A DNA stretch of 44,466 nt, from positions 1 to 44,466 of the forward strand of contig JAGMCF010000060.1 in assembly GCA_023129415.1 (NCBI GenBank). The letters are read 5' to 3'. The position numbers and the translations under genes are program-made. Positions 42,465 to 44,466 of the stretch are shown piece by piece. Numbering within the stretch: position 1 is the stretch's first letter; each line of letters opens with the position of its first letter. The notes below the pieces were generated by a model. It ran no database searches. It was not told the DNA's origin and was given only the letters and a program-made list of their open reading frames with translations. This DNA is from Candidatus Cloacimonadota bacterium (GTDB taxonomy: Bacteria; Cloacimonadota; Cloacimonadia; JGIOTU-2).

Positions 42465-42497
42465 ATCATAATTTAAGCGAATAATTAAATATGTCAA
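42465..42497 (-). promoter_or_regulatory. Candidate sigma-70 promoter of the DUF2089 operon
   Basis: TTGACA (42497-42492) and TAAATT (42475-42470) are 16 bp apart; TATGAT (42470-42465) is an alternative -10 at wider spacing. It lies directly before the Shine-Dalgarno of the DUF2089 gene. No start-site evidence. Confidence 0.4.
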
Positions 42498-42584
42498 GTT
42501 ATTTATTAATATTGTTAATATTGCAGTGAATATTATTGATATTTATTAGATTTATCTCTATATAATTGATATCAATATAAATAA

Positions 42585-42620
42585 TAAAAAAAGCCTGTCC
42601 GGGAGATAGTAGACAGGCTT
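42585..42620 (-). terminator. Rho-independent terminator of the cohesin-protein gene
   Basis: On the minus strand, AAGCCTGTC and GACAGGCTT form a 9-bp perfect stem with a 12-nt loop, followed by a T-tract (TTTTTT, then AT-rich). It lies about 20 bp after the cohesin-protein stop. The clearest terminator in the window. Confidence 0.88.
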
Positions 42621-42641
42621 ATAATTTTCAGTTTGAAAATT

Positions 42642-44393
42642 TTATCTTACTATTAACATTTTTTTAGTTATAGAACCATTATCAGTTTCCAATTTATAGA
42701 AATAAATTCCCGAACTCATATTTTTAGCATTCCAAACAACTGAATAATCATCAGGTAACTTATATTCATCAAAAAGAGTTGAAATCAACTCACCTTTCAC
42801 ATTATAGATCTGCAATTTTACATTAGTCGATGTCGAAATATAGTAACTGATAGTAGTGTTTTGACTAAATGGATTTGGGAAATTTTGTTTAAGAAAAATA
42901 TCATTATATGATATTATTTCATTATCTATCCCCACACAAGGAATCGTAACCTCAACAGTATTAGATGGTTCAGATTCACCATCCTCATAAACAGCGGTGA
43001 CATAATAAAAATATGTTCCATCATCAAGTCCAAGATCATTGAATGAGGCTGTTGGAATATAAACAACAGCAATTAGGTAATCGTCTCGATATACTTTATA
43101 CATCAGCAGATCACTTGTGGGAACAGAAGCTCCTGGTGGGTCCCAACTCAACAATACATCATAACCAACAACCTGTGCGGATAAATTCAAAGGCGATGGG
43201 AATGGTATGCTTACACTACCATTTACAACATCATTTAAATAATTAATATTATTCACATCACATTGAGTAAATATGAGTGATGTCGAATCACCACAAATAC
43301 CCAAAACAGTAAATTCAAGATATGCAACAATTCCACTGCCTGTGAATAAATCCGCATTGGCATTGAATCCAAGCATAATCTGACCATTGACACTTGTGTC
43401 AACATTTAATACATAATCTTCGAATTCTAATACACCACCTGTTAGAGTGGCATCTGGTGAACCTATTACACTATCACTAAACTCTATGGCAATATCCAAT
43501 TCATTCAAATTAATTAGGCTGTTAACTGTCAAAGGAATAGTAATATTTATATCTGGAGGAGTAAGAATATTTGGTAGAATAGCTGATGGATTGTCCCAGA
43601 TAGTAACACTTCCGTTCGTTACATCATCCAAAAAGTTGACTTCATTTACATCAAAACATGTAAAAGATAGAGAAGTAGAATCATTACTGCTGCCAATGAC
43701 ATAAAATTCAAGATATGCAACTATCCCACTACCTGTAAACCAATCTGCATTAGCACTAAACTCAAGTGAAATCACTCCGTCAACACTTGTATCTACCTCT
43801 AAGCCATAATCCTCATCCTCTAAAATGCTGCCTGTTAATGTGGCATTAGCAGAATCTAAGACAGCTTCATCAAATTCTATGGTTATATCCATTCCAAAAA
43901 AATTAATTAGACCATTTACTGTTAAGGGAATAGAAATATCTGTAGCAGAATGTGCAGGAATATCTGGAATAATTGCTGATGGATTATCCCCTAATACAAC
44001 ACTAACAGTATTAGAAGGATCGGATTCTCCTTCGTCATAAACAGCGGTGACATAATATATATATACTCCATTATCAAGGTTATTATCATTGAAGTATGTT
44101 GTTGGATGATAAATAACAGCGATTATATTATAATTTCTATATAAATTGTATCTAATTAAATCACGATTGAGAAGGGTTCCCTCTGGTGGTTCCCAGGTTA
44201 ATGCTACATCATTACCAGTTACTACTGCTTCTAAATTTTGAGGAGGGTTGAGTTGAAAACCTTTACCTGCTTTGAAATTTTCTTCACAATTGATAATATT
44301 ATCATTAACAAGATTCATAGGTAATATTTCTGAAATTAATAGTGTAGGAATCATCAAAATAAATATTAAAGAACTAAATAAACATTTTTTCAT
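42642..44393 (-). CDS. Secreted protein with FN3 and cohesin-like domains and T9SS tail
   Basis: 583 residues from the ATG at 44393 (MKKCLFSSLIFILMIPTLLISE, a signal peptide; AAGGAG upstream). The order is FN3-like (PPQNLEAVVTGNDVALTWEPP), two cohesin-like modules of about 110-120 residues (each with SIPLTVNGLINF/TIPLTVNSLINL, an EFD/EFS strand, ADWFTGSGIVAYLEF/ADLFTGSGIVAYLEF and a VNGSVxI end), a second FN3-like domain (PSPLNLSAQVVGYDVLLSWDPP), and a T9SS sorting domain (QNFPNPFSQNTTISYYI...SGIYFYKLETDNGSITKKMLIVR). Cohesin folds bind dockerins in cellulosomes but are also found in other surface proteins; no dockerin is seen here. Likely a surface scaffold or adhesin. Confidence 0.9.
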   Translation of the reverse strand: MKKCLFSSLIFILMIPTLLISEILPMNLVNDNIINCEENFKAGKGFQLNPPQNLEAVVTGNDVALTWEPPEGTLLNRDLIRYNLYRNYNIIAVIYHPTTYFNDNNLDNGVYIYYVTAVYDEGESDPSNTVSVVLGDNPSAIIPDIPAHSATDISIPLTVNGLINFFGMDITIEFDEAVLDSANATLTGSILEDEDYGLEVDTSVDGVISLEFSANADWFTGSGIVAYLEFYVIGSSNDSTSLSFTCFDVNEVNFLDDVTNGSVTIWDNPSAILPNILTPPDINITIPLTVNSLINLNELDIAIEFSDSVIGSPDATLTGGVLEFEDYVLNVDTSVNGQIMLGFNANADLFTGSGIVAYLEFTVLGICGDSTSLIFTQCDVNNINYLNDVVNGSVSIPFPSPLNLSAQVVGYDVLLSWDPPGASVPTSDLLMYKVYRDDYLIAVVYIPTASFNDLGLDDGTYFYYVTAVYEDGESEPSNTVEVTIPCVGIDNEIISYNDIFLKQNFPNPFSQNTTISYYISTSTNVKLQIYNVKGELISTLFDEYKLPDDYSVVWNAKNMSSGIYFYKLETDNGSITKKMLIVR

Positions 44394-44420
44394 TTCTCGT
44401 TCTCCTTTCAATTTATTTTT

Positions 44421-44440
44421 TTTTATGAGTTCTGCAAAAT
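44421..44440 (-). promoter_or_regulatory. 20-mer leader motif, second copy
   Basis: ATTTTGCAGAACTCATAAAA on the minus strand, 27 nt before the cohesin-protein ATG. It matches 6831-6850 at 18 of 20 positions. The sequence beyond it (to the window edge) again shows CTCACC, so this may be the edge of a dispersed block. Confidence 0.45.
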
Positions 44441-44466
44441 AAGGTTTTTTTGACCTCACCTCAATC

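Overview
The window is AT-rich bacterial chromosome. It most likely comes from an uncultured member of the FCB superphylum (Cloacimonadota, Marinimicrobia or a relative). The main evidence is five secreted proteins that end in a Por/type IX secretion (T9SS) sorting domain, with a YPNPFN-like motif, a SGIY(F/L)Y motif and a basic last strand, plus a PorV/PorQ-family protein. The exact phylum cannot be fixed from this sequence. TGA is used as a normal stop.

Layout. 1-10.5 kb (all minus strand): ftsY, tRNA-Val(CAC), ppdK, nadD, two TPR lipoproteins resembling BamD and CpoB, an MNT/HEPN pair, then an operon of a helical-repeat protein, greA and an isocitrate dehydrogenase. 10.5-16.1 kb: a subtilisin-family T9SS protease, a PorV-like outer-membrane protein and a small putative zinc-ribbon protein. 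16.4-21.2 kb: an alpha-glucan island with malQ (plus) facing glgM and glgE (minus). 21.7-24.1 kb: a C10 (streptopain) protease with a T9SS tail, then tRNA-Arg(CCT). 24.2-30.0 kb (minus): birA, queA, a DUF3108 protein and an exonuclease-DinG fusion helicase. 30.6-37.8 kb (plus): a giant beta-helix surface protein and an M14 carboxypeptidase, both T9SS cargo. 37.8-42.5 kb: an accessory patch holding a 3' gene remnant, an ORF6N gene with two matching palindromes, two 65-bp palindrome-ended mini-elements, an IS256-type insertion sequence and a three-gene DUF2089/DUF4097/SHOCT-like operon. 42.6-44.4 kb: a cohesin/FN3 T9SS protein.

How the genes work together. GlgM, GlgE and MalQ suggest alpha-glucan synthesis and turnover through maltose-1-phosphate. 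The proteases, beta-helix and cohesin proteins are likely exported and anchored at the cell surface, with the PorV-like protein as a plausible shuttle. The BamD-like and CpoB-like lipoproteins belong to outer-membrane upkeep.

The spacers are as notable as the genes. They carry several dispersed repeat families: TCCCGAT-N3-ATCGGGA hairpins, gene-leader blocks of the 'TTCGTGT...TTCGTGG' type, a 65-bp leader present twice in identical form, CCCCGT-ended palindromic mini-elements, and decamer runs that extend into stop codons. Best leads for new biology: the paired TCACA-N3-TGTGA palindromes in front of and inside the ORF6N gene; the truncated paralogue that differs from its intact copy only at silent sites; and the operon whose three proteins share one small helical motif.
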